From NCBI GenBank assembly GCA_964558875.1, contig CAZLGM010000012.1, positions 1-27,629 on the forward strand: a stretch of DNA of 27,629 nucleotides, given 5' to 3'. The stretch is from CAZLGM01 sp964558875. Lineage in GTDB: Bacteria; Desulfobacterota; Desulfobulbia; Desulfobulbales; Desulfocapsaceae. The notes beneath the pieces are model-generated. The model was not told the DNA's origin. It saw nothing but the letters and a program-made list of their open reading frames with translations, and searched no databases. This document shows positions 1 through 8,076 of this stretch, in pieces; the first letter of the stretch is position 1, and each line of letters begins with the position of its first letter. Both the position numbers and the translations under genes were made by a program.

Positions 1-652
1 CACCCTTGAGAATCATGTTATATCGCTGAGGCGGCAGGGCCATATAGCAGCCTTGGCAGACGCTGTCATTTACGCGGACAACCGCCAGGCCTTTTCGCAC
101 TCTGCGCAGGGTATCGTATTTTTTCAGCAGCGGCTCGTCGAGTTTTTTGGCCTCTTTGGTCCGTTTATTTGTCTTGGTCTTCTTCCCTTTATTGATTTTA
201 TCAATGGTTTTTCGGACACTGTCAGTCTCCTCGGACAACAGCTCTTTTTCACCTTTTAAGACATTTGACTCTTCTTCCACCCGGTCGGAAAGCTCTTCAG
301 ATTCGGCCATCATCGAAACAATTTTTTCTTCCGACTCTTTGATGTTTCTTTTACCATCCTCGATCTCTTTCAACAGAGCACTCTGTTCTCTGGCGGTCTG
401 CACCTGCATCATTTTCGATTGACGATCCTTTACCCGCAACAGGTCATCACTCATTTCCACCTCAAGTATTCTCTTCTCCTTCTCAATCTCTTCAATCTTC
501 TGCCTATGCGCTTCGATTTCAGTTTCACGGGCGGCAAGAGCGACACTGCGTTCATCCAATGCACTCTGTTCTTCTTTGATCTTATTATCGATCGCATCAA
601 TCTCAAGGTCAATTGCCTGCAATGACACCAGCTTGGTTATATGCTCGTTCAC
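1..652 (-). CDS. C4-type zinc-ribbon coiled-coil protein (DUF164 family), C-terminus cut by window edge
   Basis: The reading frame begins at GTG (650-652 on the minus strand), preceded by AGGAG six bases upstream, and runs off the left edge after about 217 codons. Residues 1 to about 180 are heptad-rich and full of Glu, Lys, Leu and Ser, as expected of a long antiparallel coiled coil. Near the edge the sequence turns into the family zinc-ribbon start, with CxxC in VCQGCYMALPP; the second Cys pair lies outside the window. This matches the family of HP0958/CdsZ-like proteins. Members have been described as chaperones for sigma-54 or secretion factors, but the specific role here is unknown. It follows the Nif3-type gene by 135 bp on the same strand, so co-transcription is likely. 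Only the second zinc knuckle, which cannot be seen, would make the call complete. Confidence 0.85.
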   Translation of the reverse strand, partial: MNEHITKLVSLQAIDLEIDAIDNKIKEEQSALDERSVALAARETEIEAHRQKIEEIEKEKRILEVEMSDDLLRVKDRQSKMMQVQTAREQSALLKEIEDGKRNIKESEEKIVSMMAESEELSDRVEEESNVLKGEKELLSEETDSVRKTIDKINKGKKTKTNKRTKEAKKLDEPLLKKYDTLRRVRKGLAVVRVNDSVCQGCYMALPPQRYNMILKG

Positions 653-787
653 ACCATTCTCCTGTTAATGTGGTTCTATTCTCTACAATTCCCTATGGAT
701 ACCTTAAAAATCAGTTATTTTCTTCTGTGACACAGTCTTAGGACAAAATAGCATTTTTTCAAGGTGGCCATTATCTTCTTAAAGGGC

Positions 788-1606
788 TCAATCGCCCCTG
801 ATCAGTTGAAAGGGCGGACTCTGTCTTTTACTGACGTTCACATCAATCGACCAACCCTTTTTCTTTCCATAATCAACTAGTTTTTCGGCAAATCTTCCGA
901 CAACCGGCTGTTCGGTACCGTAATGGGTACCGTCAATTACGCAAAAGTCACTTTCTTCCGCCCAGCGCGCGGTTGAGTGTTTAATTTCCGCTGTAAGATA
1001 GCAGTCGGCCCCCTTTTCATATGCCACCCTGGCAAGTTCGGATCCTGATCCACCACACAGCCCAACCGTCTTTACTTGTTCCGGAAGTCGGCCGGCGATG
1101 TGAACCCCGTCAAGGCCAAGCGCTTCCAGCAGTTTGGTGATGAACCCCCTGCCGGACATAGGTGTTGCATACTCACCTATTCTTCCCATACCGGAGCCGG
1201 GTTTGGTGCTGCACTCCACGGGCTGGAGGGGACGCAGATCCGTCAAACCGAGGATTTGCCCCAGCGCATCGCTTACTCCACCTGAGACTGAGTCGAGATT
1301 GGTATGACAGCCGATAACAGTTATCCGGTTGGCAAGAGCCTTCTCCAGCAGTCTGCCGATATGCTGGTCTACACGGATGGCCGACAGCGGTCTAAAAATC
1401 ATGGGATGGTGGCTGACAATGGTATCAGCCCCTGACGCCACTGCCTCATCGAGTAGATCACCGGTCAGATCAAGGCCGACCAATATCGATGACACTTCCC
1501 TTTCATTACTTCCAACCAGCAGGCCGACATTGTCCCACTCTTCAGCCAGGTCAAATGGGGCCAGCTCATCAATTGCCGTCAGGATATCAGCGGTCTGGAC
1601 GGTCAT
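788..1606 (-). CDS. Nif3-like dinuclear metal-centre protein (NGG1p-interacting factor 3 / DUF34 family)
   Basis: The 272-residue product carries all the family metal ligands: SHHP at residues 65-68 (H66, H67), CHTNLD at 100-105 (H101, D105), and a C-terminal DGTHYGTE at 225-232 (H228, E232). These would bind two metal ions in a toroidal oligomer. The family has been annotated as 'GTP cyclohydrolase 1 type 2' and compared with YbgI/YqfO, but its physiological reaction is not settled, so no pathway is assigned. The length suits the simple form without the inserted PII-like domain. The gene lies between a CAT tRNA unit upstream and the zinc-ribbon gene downstream on the same strand. A Nif3 gene next to a DUF164 gene is a common arrangement, from general knowledge. 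Confidence 0.9.
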   Translation of the reverse strand: MTVQTADILTAIDELAPFDLAEEWDNVGLLVGSNEREVSSILVGLDLTGDLLDEAVASGADTIVSHHPMIFRPLSAIRVDQHIGRLLEKALANRITVIGCHTNLDSVSGGVSDALGQILGLTDLRPLQPVECSTKPGSGMGRIGEYATPMSGRGFITKLLEALGLDGVHIAGRLPEQVKTVGLCGGSGSELARVAYEKGADCYLTAEIKHSTARWAEESDFCVIDGTHYGTEQPVVGRFAEKLVDYGKKKGWSIDVNVSKRQSPPFQLIRGD

Positions 1607-1631
1607 ACACTCTCTAAAACATTGTGATTTT

Positions 1632-1669
1632 AATAAAAAAAAGGCACATTCCCTGCGGGATGTGCCTTT
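1632..1669 (-). terminator. Rho-independent terminator after the CAT tRNA
   Basis: A perfect 10-bp inverted repeat (1640-1649 with 1660-1669) is extended by CCC/GGG around a TGC loop. Read leftward, the stem leads into a run of eight T (1635-1642, partly in the stem). This orientation fits transcripts of the tRNA at 1808-1884 and lies just upstream of the Nif3-type gene start. Confidence 0.85.
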
Positions 1670-1807
1670 ATTCCATCTTACCCGGTCCGGCTTTTCGGAT
1701 CGGTATGATTCTCACTTCACCGGGGACGTGTCGCCCCCCGAATATATCTCGTAACTTGTTTTGTGTTTTCAAGAAACAGGTTTTATTTGTTCATTTTCCA
1801 GGCTTCA

Positions 1808-1884
1808 TGGTGGGCGCAGTAGGACTTGAACCTACGACCGACCGGTTATGAGCCGGTGGCTCTAGCCAACTGAGCTATGCGCCC
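1808..1884 (-). tRNA. tRNA with CAT anticodon, probably elongator tRNA-Met
   Basis: A complete 77-nt cloverleaf is readable on the minus strand. The acceptor pairs GGGCGCA (1878-1884) with TGCGCCC (1812-1818), followed by discriminator A and an encoded CCA (1808-1810). The D arm is present, the anticodon stem ACCGG/CCGGT encloses the loop CTCATAA, and the T arm contains GTTCAAGTC. The anticodon CAT is at 1848-1850. CAT tRNAs are initiator Met, elongator Met, or Ile2 carrying lysidine. The paired first acceptor position argues against initiator. Elongator Met is favoured, but Ile2 cannot be excluded by eye. Confidence 0.93.
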
Positions 1885-1903
1885 TTCCGGCAGTAAAACT
1901 TAC

Positions 1904-1933
1904 TATATAAAAAAATACAGGGGCTGTTGTCAA
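1904..1933 (-). promoter_or_regulatory. Sigma-70-type promoter of the CAT tRNA
   Basis: On the minus strand a perfect TTGACA (1928-1933) lies 18 bp from TATATA (1904-1909). Transcription would start about 12-14 bases before the mature tRNA 5' end at 1884. This fits a single-gene tRNA unit closed by the terminator at 1632-1669. Confidence 0.65.
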
Positions 1934-2011
1934 TAAAAAAAAATTACAGTCACCTATTGTCAGCCGGGCTGATTAACGCTATATTTTTGTTTTTCCGATA
2001 CGGATTCAGGA

Positions 2012-3916
2012 TTGAATATATTTCGGCGGCCCGCCATTCTGGATCTTTCGGTTCATTTTCTTTTTCAGCTCACACAATCTCTTTTGATCTACAACAACCT
2101 CTTTATTTTCATCACGGCAATCTTTCTGTTTTCCATCGACACGGTTCCTGATGAGCCTGCGTTTTCCGGAATATACAACAGTCTGCTCTTTTTCTTCCTG
2201 CTCCTCTGGTTCCATAAACTGACCCGCGTGACATTCAGCAAGGTTGCTGTGGCGCAACCATCGGCTTATTTCAAAGCGGAGAAGAAATTAAGCGTTTTTT
2301 CCCTGTTCTTTTTTACGGCTGCACTTCACCTGTGCGACGCCAAGTATTATCTGTCCTTTCTTCCCTTCACTGACATCCTGCCCGCCCTCACTAACATAGG
2401 CGGCCTCGTCCTTCTGCTGCTTTTTTTTACCGTTATCTGGATTGTTTCCCATCGGACCTATCGGTTGATTTTCGGTGGAGAGCAGAGCACCATCAATTTT
2501 ATCCTCCAAAATATTCGGATCAATCTGCCGGTAGTGCTGCCCTGGATCGGCCTGTCCCTGCTCACCGATATATTCACTCTTCTGCCCTGGCCGTGGTTGC
2601 AGTCTTTTATCAACTCCCAGTGGGGCGATTTGTTAGCATTTGGAATTTTCCTCTTTTTTGTCCTGCTGTTTTTCCCTCCGATGGTCAGGCGACTCTGGGG
2701 ATGCACCCAACTTCCGGACAGCCTGGTTAAACGTGAGCTGGTCAGCTTCTGTCGGACTCTCAACTTTAAGGCCGACCTGTATACCTGGCCCCTGTTTGAA
2801 GGCAGAGTGCCGACAGCCGGAGTAATGGGGATGATCCCCGGACTTCGCTATATCGTTATCACACCGGCCTTACTGGAAACAATGAGCATTACCGAACTCA
2901 AAGGTGTCATGGCCCATGAGATCGGTCATATCAAGCGATTCCACATGCTTCTGTACCTTCTGCTCATAGGTGGATTTTCCCTTTTTGTCGGGGCTCTGTC
3001 TGAACCGGTCATTTATTTCGTTCTCTCACGTGATTTCTTCTATCTGCTGCTCGAAAAGTCGGACATGACTCTTGAAACGCTGCTCACCCTGCTTTGCAGC
3101 CTGCCTCTTCTTATCGCCATGCTTCTCTATTTCCGTTTCCTGTTCGGCTATTTCATACGAAATTTCGAACGACAGGCCGACATCTATTCCTTTACTGCCA
3201 TGGGCAGCTCCGGCGCCCTTGTTTCTGCTTTTGAGAAGCTGGCAATGATGAGTGGCAACTCAAAGAATCAGCCGAACTGGCACCATTTTTCCCTGGGTGA
3301 GAGAATCGACTACCTCAAACGATGCGAACAAAGCCGTGATTGGGTCAGTCGTCATAACAAAAAAGTTGCTGTCAGCCTGCTGATTTTTGTCCTGGTGCTG
3401 GCAATTGGGGTGACCGCCTCATTTCAAATCCCCAAGAAACGATTCATTGAGCAGTACGAACAGAAATACACCGAGGCCATTGTAGCCAGAAAAATCAGGC
3501 AGGAACCAAACAATCCGCTGTGGTTACAGTTATCTGGCGACATTATGCTTGGGAAAAAGATGGAAAAGCATGCCAGGGCTGCCTATGAAAAAGTTCTTGA
3601 GCTTGAGCCGGCAAACCCGATGGCGCTCAACAATCTTGCCTGGCTGCTATTGACCAGTGAAGACCTTACGCTTCGTGACCCAGCCAAAGCGTTGACCCTT
3701 GCCAGAACAGCATCAATTATTGAGCCCAGAGGCCACGTGCTGGATACCCTGGCAACCGCCTATTGGGCAAACGGTTACCTTGAAGAAGCTCTGACGACCG
3801 AAACAAAAGCAATCAGGGTCGACCCGAAAAAAAGAAGCTATTACAGACAGCAGATGGAGCTGTTTGCAAATAAAACGTATGAACAGAGCTTGGCTGACAA
3901 GACTAGTCAGCAGTAA
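2012..3916 (+). CDS. Membrane-bound M48-family metallopeptidase with C-terminal TPR repeats
   Basis: The 634-residue product has a hydrophobic N-terminal half (several membrane segments between about residues 10 and 220). A peptidase domain follows, with HEIGH at 302-306 and the third zinc ligand in ERQAD at 386-390, and further membrane segments surround it. A hydrophobic segment near 445-465 leads into a C-terminal TPR region (about 510-620) rich in Leu/Ala helices such as LELEPANPMALNNLAW. This is the HtpX/Ste24/Oma1-like class, generally linked to membrane-protein quality control. The start is TTG (2012-2014), the only usual start codon between an in-frame stop at 1970-1972 and the membrane segments; the next ATG is after residue 200. 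The ribosome-binding site is weak. Endonuclease IV follows after 21 bp, suggesting co-transcription. Substrate and partners are unknown. Confidence 0.85.
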   Translation: MNIFRRPAILDLSVHFLFQLTQSLLIYNNLFIFITAIFLFSIDTVPDEPAFSGIYNSLLFFFLLLWFHKLTRVTFSKVAVAQPSAYFKAEKKLSVFSLFFFTAALHLCDAKYYLSFLPFTDILPALTNIGGLVLLLLFFTVIWIVSHRTYRLIFGGEQSTINFILQNIRINLPVVLPWIGLSLLTDIFTLLPWPWLQSFINSQWGDLLAFGIFLFFVLLFFPPMVRRLWGCTQLPDSLVKRELVSFCRTLNFKADLYTWPLFEGRVPTAGVMGMIPGLRYIVITPALLETMSITELKGVMAHEIGHIKRFHMLLYLLLIGGFSLFVGALSEPVIYFVLSRDFFYLLLEKSDMTLETLLTLLCSLPLLIAMLLYFRFLFGYFIRNFERQADIYSFTAMGSSGALVSAFEKLAMMSGNSKNQPNWHHFSLGERIDYLKRCEQSRDWVSRHNKKVAVSLLIFVLVLAIGVTASFQIPKKRFIEQYEQKYTEAIVARKIRQEPNNPLWLQLSGDIMLGKKMEKHARAAYEKVLELEPANPMALNNLAWLLLTSEDLTLRDPAKALTLARTASIIEPRGHVLDTLATAYWANGYLEEALTTETKAIRVDPKKRSYYRQQMELFANKTYEQSLADKTSQQ

Positions 3917-3937
3917 TTATAAATAGAGAGGAAACGT

Positions 3938-4786
3938 ATGCCCTTTCTGGGAGCCCATGAATCCGTTTCGGGCGGGCTTGAAAAAGCGTTTGACAGAATA
4001 GAGTCGGTTGGTGGTGAATCGCTGCAGATCTTTACCAGAAATCAGCGGCAATGGAATGCCGCCCCGTTGAGCGACCAGGAGATCACAGCGTTTACGGACC
4101 GATGGCAGCAGGCAGGCCCCATGGAGGTCGTCTCCCACGCCTCCTATCTGGTCAATCTGGCAACAAAAAAGCCGGACCTGCTTGCTAAATCGACACGGGC
4201 TTTTATTAGCGAACTTGATCGCTGCCACCTTCTGCAGATTCCCTATGTGGTTCTTCATCCCGGTTCCCACGGCGGTGACGGCGTGGACGCCGGCCTTGAA
4301 CGATTCATCAAGGGGATCGATACGGTTTTTCAAGAAAGCGACTCCAACACCAACGTATTAATCGAAACCACAGCTGGGCAGGGGACCGGTCTCGGTAGCT
4401 GTTTTGAAGAGATCGGCACCATCATTTCCGAATCAAAATTCAGTGACCGGCTCGGGGTCTGCATCGACACCTGCCATATCTTCGCCGCTGGTTATGACAT
4501 CAGAACAGCAGATGGGTACAGCCGGACATTTAATGAATTTGACCGCCATATCGGACTGAAGCGCATCAAGTTCTTTCACCTCAATGATTCAAAAAAAGAG
4601 TTGGGATCACGGGTCGACAGACACACCCATATCGGCCAGGGATATATTGGGTTGGCCGGTTTCAGCAATCTGCTCAACGATTCCCGGTTCAACAACTACT
4701 CCATGACCCTGGAAACACCCAAAGGCGACGACCTTGCCGAAGATCGCCAGAATTTAGAAGTCCTGCGGGGGCTCATTACCAAGTAG
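3938..4786 (+). CDS. nfo: Endonuclease IV (AP endonuclease)
   Basis: The 282-residue protein is a full-length AP-endonuclease family 2 member, cutting DNA 5' to abasic sites in base-excision repair. All nine trinuclear-zinc ligands of E. coli Nfo can be placed with an offset of two: H67, H107, E143, D177, H180, H214, D227, H229 and E259, in contexts such as VVSHASYLVN, IDTCHIF, FHLNDSK and DRHTHIG. The ATG start is preceded by GAGGAAACGT, a good ribosome-binding site. The gene is 21 bp after the M48 protease gene and 126 bp before the GspE-type ATPase gene. Nothing is missing or truncated. Confidence 0.96.
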   Translation: MPFLGAHESVSGGLEKAFDRIESVGGESLQIFTRNQRQWNAAPLSDQEITAFTDRWQQAGPMEVVSHASYLVNLATKKPDLLAKSTRAFISELDRCHLLQIPYVVLHPGSHGGDGVDAGLERFIKGIDTVFQESDSNTNVLIETTAGQGTGLGSCFEEIGTIISESKFSDRLGVCIDTCHIFAAGYDIRTADGYSRTFNEFDRHIGLKRIKFFHLNDSKKELGSRVDRHTHIGQGYIGLAGFSNLLNDSRFNNYSMTLETPKGDDLAEDRQNLEVLRGLITK

Positions 4787-4912
4787 CAGAGTGCAGGCTT
4801 ACGAGTCCTCCGAATGGACAAGATATCGATAAAGCTTGCTAAATCCGCTAAAATGTGAAGAATAGATAAGCAAGACAATGGAACCGACCTTCACATTCCA
4901 AAAAAAACAGCT

Positions 4913-6712
4913 ATGAGATTTATTAACAGTGACGCCCTGCTCAGCCTGCTGGTCAAACACCGTTTGATCACCAGGAAGCAGCAGCAGTTTATCACCCTGG
5001 AAAAGGGTAAGCAGCGCCAGAAACTGCTGAAAAAATTTGGTGGCGGGGATGGTCTGGACAAGACATTTCCCGACCTGATCGATATCATTCTCTCATATAA
5101 TTTCAGCCTGCCGGCATCCAGGAGTAAACCACTCACCGAAGAGATCATCATGCGGGCGGTGGCCAAGCAATACAACCTGGAGTTCAAGAAGCTCGACCCC
5201 CTTGAGCTGGATATCGACATTGTCACCAAAACCATTCCCAAAAACTTTGCCATCAATCATCTTCTTGTTCCGTTTAACGTGCAGGACGGTGTTCTTGAAA
5301 TCGCGACCTACCACCCTGACTGCCAGTCAGCGATAACAGATATCGAGCACGCCAATCAGGTCAAAATCAGGCCCTATATCTCCAACAAGTCCGATATTAA
5401 AAAAATCTTAGCGGAATTTTTCGGTTTTCAGAAATCGATTACTGCTGCTGAAAACCATTTTGGCGGCCCCGGGATCGGCACATCTGTTGATATCGGCAAC
5501 CTCGAACGTTTTGTTGAAATTGCCTCCTCCAAGGAGATCACATCATCTGATGAGCACATCAAGTCGGCCGTCAATCATCTGTTCAACTACGCTCTTGAAC
5601 AGGATTCCAGTGATATCCATATCGAACCTAAACGGGAACAGTGCCTGATCCGCTTTAGGATCGACGGTATTCTTCACACCATTTACAAACTACCCAAAAC
5701 CGTACATTCGGCCATTGTCTCCCGTATTAAATTTTTGTCCCGGCTCGATATTGCCGAAAAAAGACGCCCCCAGGATGGCAGGATAAAACTGTCTCTGACC
5801 GGAGAAAAGGAAGCGGAAGTCCGGGTTTCCACCATTCCCGTCTCTTTTGGTGAAAAAGCTGTGCTCAGGATTCTTGATCCCGACATTATCTTTCGTAATA
5901 TCGATGCAATCGGCTTTTCTCAGCGGGACAAAATGGTTTACAACCAGCTCTCCCATTCACCCCATGGAATTCTGCTGGTTACCGGCCCCACCGGCAGCGG
6001 TAAATCGACAACCCTCTATTCAACCCTCAAGGATATCGCCACTCCCGAAATCAACATCACAACTGTTGAAGACCCGGTGGAGATGATCCACGAAGAATTC
6101 AATCAGATTGCTGTCCAGCCGTTGATCGACGTCACTTTTTCCACCATTCTGCGCAATATTCTTCGCCAGGACCCGGACATCCTGATGATCGGGGAGATCA
6201 GGGATCTGGACACCGCCAGACATGCGGTTCAGGCTGCCATGACCGGCCACCTTGTATTTTCAACTCTGCACACCAATGACGCGGTCTCCTCAATTACCCG
6301 GCTGATCGATCTCGGTTTGCAGCCCTTTCTCATATCGGCAACCCTGCTCGGCTGCCTGGCCCAGCGGCTGGTCAAGACCATCTGTCCCAACTGCAAGGAA
6401 TCGTTTACCATTGAGAGCGAGAAACTGATCAAACTTGGTTTTCCGGTCTCCCAGGAAGGAACACTTACACTCTATCGGGGCAAGGGCTGTCGCGAATGCC
6501 GCAAGACCGGCTATCGGGGAAGATGCGGAATCTTTGAAATCTTCCCGCTCTCCACACGTCTGCAGCAGATGATCACCGAACGGGCGGATGTCAGCGAAAT
6601 GAAGCAGGTTGCAATCCGTGAAGGAATGACTACCTTACGTGAGGACGCCTGGAAAAAGGTGGTGGAAGGCATCACCACCTATGAAGAGGCGCTTCGTGTA
6701 ACTGCCGAGTAG
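4913..6712 (+). CDS. GspE/PilB-family secretion or pilus ATPase
   Basis: The 599-residue protein has the full layout of a type II secretion/type IV pilus assembly ATPase. There is an N-terminal MshEN-like region (about 1-190), then Asp- and His-box motifs, then Walker A GPTGSGKST (358-366) and Walker B ILMIGEIRD (423-431). A tetracysteine zinc module follows (C491, C494, C526, C529 in CPNC and CREC). It would be a cytoplasmic hexamer driving pseudopilin or pilin assembly. No other gsp or pil gene is nearby, so GspE and PilB cannot be told apart; an orphan ATPase is the safe reading. The start ATG has only a weak upstream A-rich site. smpB follows 60 bp downstream in the same frame. Confidence 0.9.
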   Translation: MRFINSDALLSLLVKHRLITRKQQQFITLEKGKQRQKLLKKFGGGDGLDKTFPDLIDIILSYNFSLPASRSKPLTEEIIMRAVAKQYNLEFKKLDPLELDIDIVTKTIPKNFAINHLLVPFNVQDGVLEIATYHPDCQSAITDIEHANQVKIRPYISNKSDIKKILAEFFGFQKSITAAENHFGGPGIGTSVDIGNLERFVEIASSKEITSSDEHIKSAVNHLFNYALEQDSSDIHIEPKREQCLIRFRIDGILHTIYKLPKTVHSAIVSRIKFLSRLDIAEKRRPQDGRIKLSLTGEKEAEVRVSTIPVSFGEKAVLRILDPDIIFRNIDAIGFSQRDKMVYNQLSHSPHGILLVTGPTGSGKSTTLYSTLKDIATPEINITTVEDPVEMIHEEFNQIAVQPLIDVTFSTILRNILRQDPDILMIGEIRDLDTARHAVQAAMTGHLVFSTLHTNDAVSSITRLIDLGLQPFLISATLLGCLAQRLVKTICPNCKESFTIESEKLIKLGFPVSQEGTLTLYRGKGCRECRKTGYRGRCGIFEIFPLSTRLQQMITERADVSEMKQVAIREGMTTLREDAWKKVVEGITTYEEALRVTAE

Positions 6713-6772
6713 ACTGACAACTGCAGGACCGCTCTGCGCAATACCAACAAAAGACCAGTACAACAGATTCAC

Positions 6773-7222
6773 TTGAAGATCGTCTGTCAGAATAAAAAAG
6801 CGTACCACAACTACCATATCGACCAGAAGATGGAGGCGGGCCTTGTCCTGACCGGCCCGGAAGTCAAGTCACTGCGGGCCGGCCGGGCCTCACTGGTTGA
6901 TGGTTACGCCCAGGTTGATTCCAGAGGTGAATTGTATCTTCACGGGGTCCATATCTCCTTTTATAAGTTCGCGACCCATAACCCGAACGAACCAATCCGG
7001 CCCAGAAAGCTGCTGATGCACAAACGGGAGATAAAAAAACTGATCGGCAAACTCCAGGAAAAAGGACTTGCCCTGATCCCATTGAAGATTTACTTTACTA
7101 ATAAGGGAAAAGCCAAAGTCGAACTAGGCCTTGCCCGTGGCAAAAAACTTTACGACAAACGCGCCGCTCTCAAGAAAAAACAAAGCGACCGCGATCTGGA
7201 AAGAGCTATGAAGAATTATTAA
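6773..7222 (+). CDS. smpB: SsrA-binding protein SmpB
   Basis: The 149-residue protein has the SmpB OB-fold core (EVKSLRAGRASLVDGYA at about 29-45) and the basic C-terminal tail with GKKLYDKRAALKKK. It binds the tRNA-like part of tmRNA and brings it to stalled ribosomes. The start is TTG (6773-6775); no ATG or GTG lies between the in-frame stop of the preceding gene and the conserved core, and no strong ribosome-binding site is visible. The tmRNA gene itself follows about 310 bp downstream on the same strand, a classical pairing. A perfect AT-rich dyad overlaps the stop codon. Confidence 0.95.
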   Translation: MKIVCQNKKAYHNYHIDQKMEAGLVLTGPEVKSLRAGRASLVDGYAQVDSRGELYLHGVHISFYKFATHNPNEPIRPRKLLMHKREIKKLIGKLQEKGLALIPLKIYFTNKGKAKVELGLARGKKLYDKRAALKKKQSDRDLERAMKNY

Positions 7223-7239
7223 CAATTTGCAATTGTTAA
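7219..7239 (+). repeat. AT-rich perfect dyad at the smpB stop codon
   Basis: Arms TTAACAATT (7219-7227) and AATTGTTAA (7231-7239) are perfectly complementary around a TGC loop and include the smpB stop. The stem has only two GC pairs and no T tract follows on the plus strand. It may be a weak 3'-end hairpin rather than a standard terminator. Confidence 0.5.
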
Positions 7240-7292
7240 TAAAAAACGACACATAAACAAATCAATTACTAACTAAAAAATTCTCAAGTGCA

Positions 7293-7440
7293 CTAGGAGG
7301 TTGTCCGAGAATAGCAATTTTTTCTCAAATCGAGGCCATCTTGAAAAAATAAGCACAGGCATATAGCTAATATTCCGAGCATTATTTTTTCAAGATAACG
7401 AAGAGTTGGGGAAAAAGGGCATTCTCGGATAGCCTCCTAG
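7293..7440. mobile_element. 148-bp MITE-like hairpin element with imperfect terminal inverted repeats
   Basis: The element is bounded by CTAGGAGG (7293-7300) and CCTCCTAG (7433-7440). The terminal arms (7293-7315 and 7419-7440) match at 20 of 22 positions plus a one-base bulge. A second perfect 14-bp inverted repeat lies inside (7338-7351 with 7383-7396), so the whole sequence can fold into one long hairpin with a loop near 7355-7378. CTAG at both ends could be a target-site duplication or part of the arms. There is no coding capacity. Both arm mismatches become G-U pairs if the plus strand is transcribed. It sits between smpB and ssrA. A short non-autonomous transposable element is the best reading, though a structured intergenic RNA is possible. 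Confidence 0.6.
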
Positions 7441-7534
7441 CTTTGGACAAGCGCCAAGGCGCAGCGCGTACTAGCTGCTACGTAAGCCAGGACGATCGTT
7501 CAAAGATGGTGTGCTGGATAACTTTTAACGAAAA

Positions 7535-7895
7535 GGGGGCGAAACGGCTTCGACGGGAATGTGTAAGCTCATCGTTGCATGCCGAGCTTCTATCCGCTCG
7601 TAAAACTGATAGAACACTCTTATAATCGCCGACGATTATAACCACGCAGTAGCAGCTTAAGACTGCTCTGCCGTTCCTCCGGTCTTCGCCCGTAAGACCG
7701 GGCAGGAGCGTCGACTCAACGGGCTGGTCTTGCGGTATTGCCTGTCTACCTCAAGACGAGACTTTATCAGGCTGGCATCGGGTCATCCACGTTCCGGCGG
7801 CAACCCCGATGTAAGATTCAAAGCTCGGAACTAAGCATGTAGATACGGGAGGGGAGCATTTGCGGACGCGGGTTCGACTCCCGCCGCCTCCACCA
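7535..7895 (+). ncRNA. ssrA: tmRNA (transfer-messenger RNA)
   Basis: The 361-nt gene begins GGGGGCGAAACGGCTTCGAC and ends in a tRNA-like half with CGCGGGTTCGACTCCCG and an encoded CCA. The acceptor pairs GGGGGCG (7535-7541) with CGCCTCC (7885-7891), with one G-U. The mRNA-like part has a resume codon GCC at 7628-7630 and reads ADDYNHAVAA before TAA at 7658-7660; with the charged alanine this gives the degradation tag. The hydrophobic AVAA ending suits ClpXP recognition. Pseudoknot-forming GC segments follow (for example 7670-7730). The RNA rescues stalled ribosomes together with SmpB, encoded just upstream. Confidence 0.96.
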
Positions 7896-7903
7896 AAGAT
7901 TTG

Positions 7904-7944
7904 AGGGAATTTCAGATACTTAACTGGCATTCCCTTTTCTTTTT
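7904..7944 (+). terminator. Terminator of ssrA
   Basis: AGGGAAT (7904-7910) pairs with ATTCCCT (7929-7935) across an 18-nt loop, directly followed by a T-rich tract with nine T in ten bases (7935-7944). It starts nine bases after the tmRNA 3' CCA. Confidence 0.75.
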
Positions 7945-8076
7945 AGTTGTATACTCATTGTACTTTTCTGACTTCTTGTTTAAATTTACAGAGGTTTGAT
8001 AATAGTATGTCCTTGACATCCCCCTGATCTCCGGGGTCTTCTTAGAATAAAAGAACTCACCTTTCTGCAAATACTG

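Noticed and set aside
1681..1706. GC-rich imperfect hairpin between the tRNA and its terminator
   Set aside because: No T tract on either strand and one mismatch or wobble; no role can be supported.
4878..4916. Short frame of 12 codons whose stop overlaps the GspE-type ATPase start
   Set aside because: No ribosome-binding site and too short to distinguish from chance; the ATGA overlap alone is not enough.
8013..8041. TTGACA as -35 of a promoter for the rubredoxin-like gene
   Set aside because: At the expected 17-bp spacing the -10 would be GTCTTC, which is a poor match; the nearest TATAAT is far too distant.
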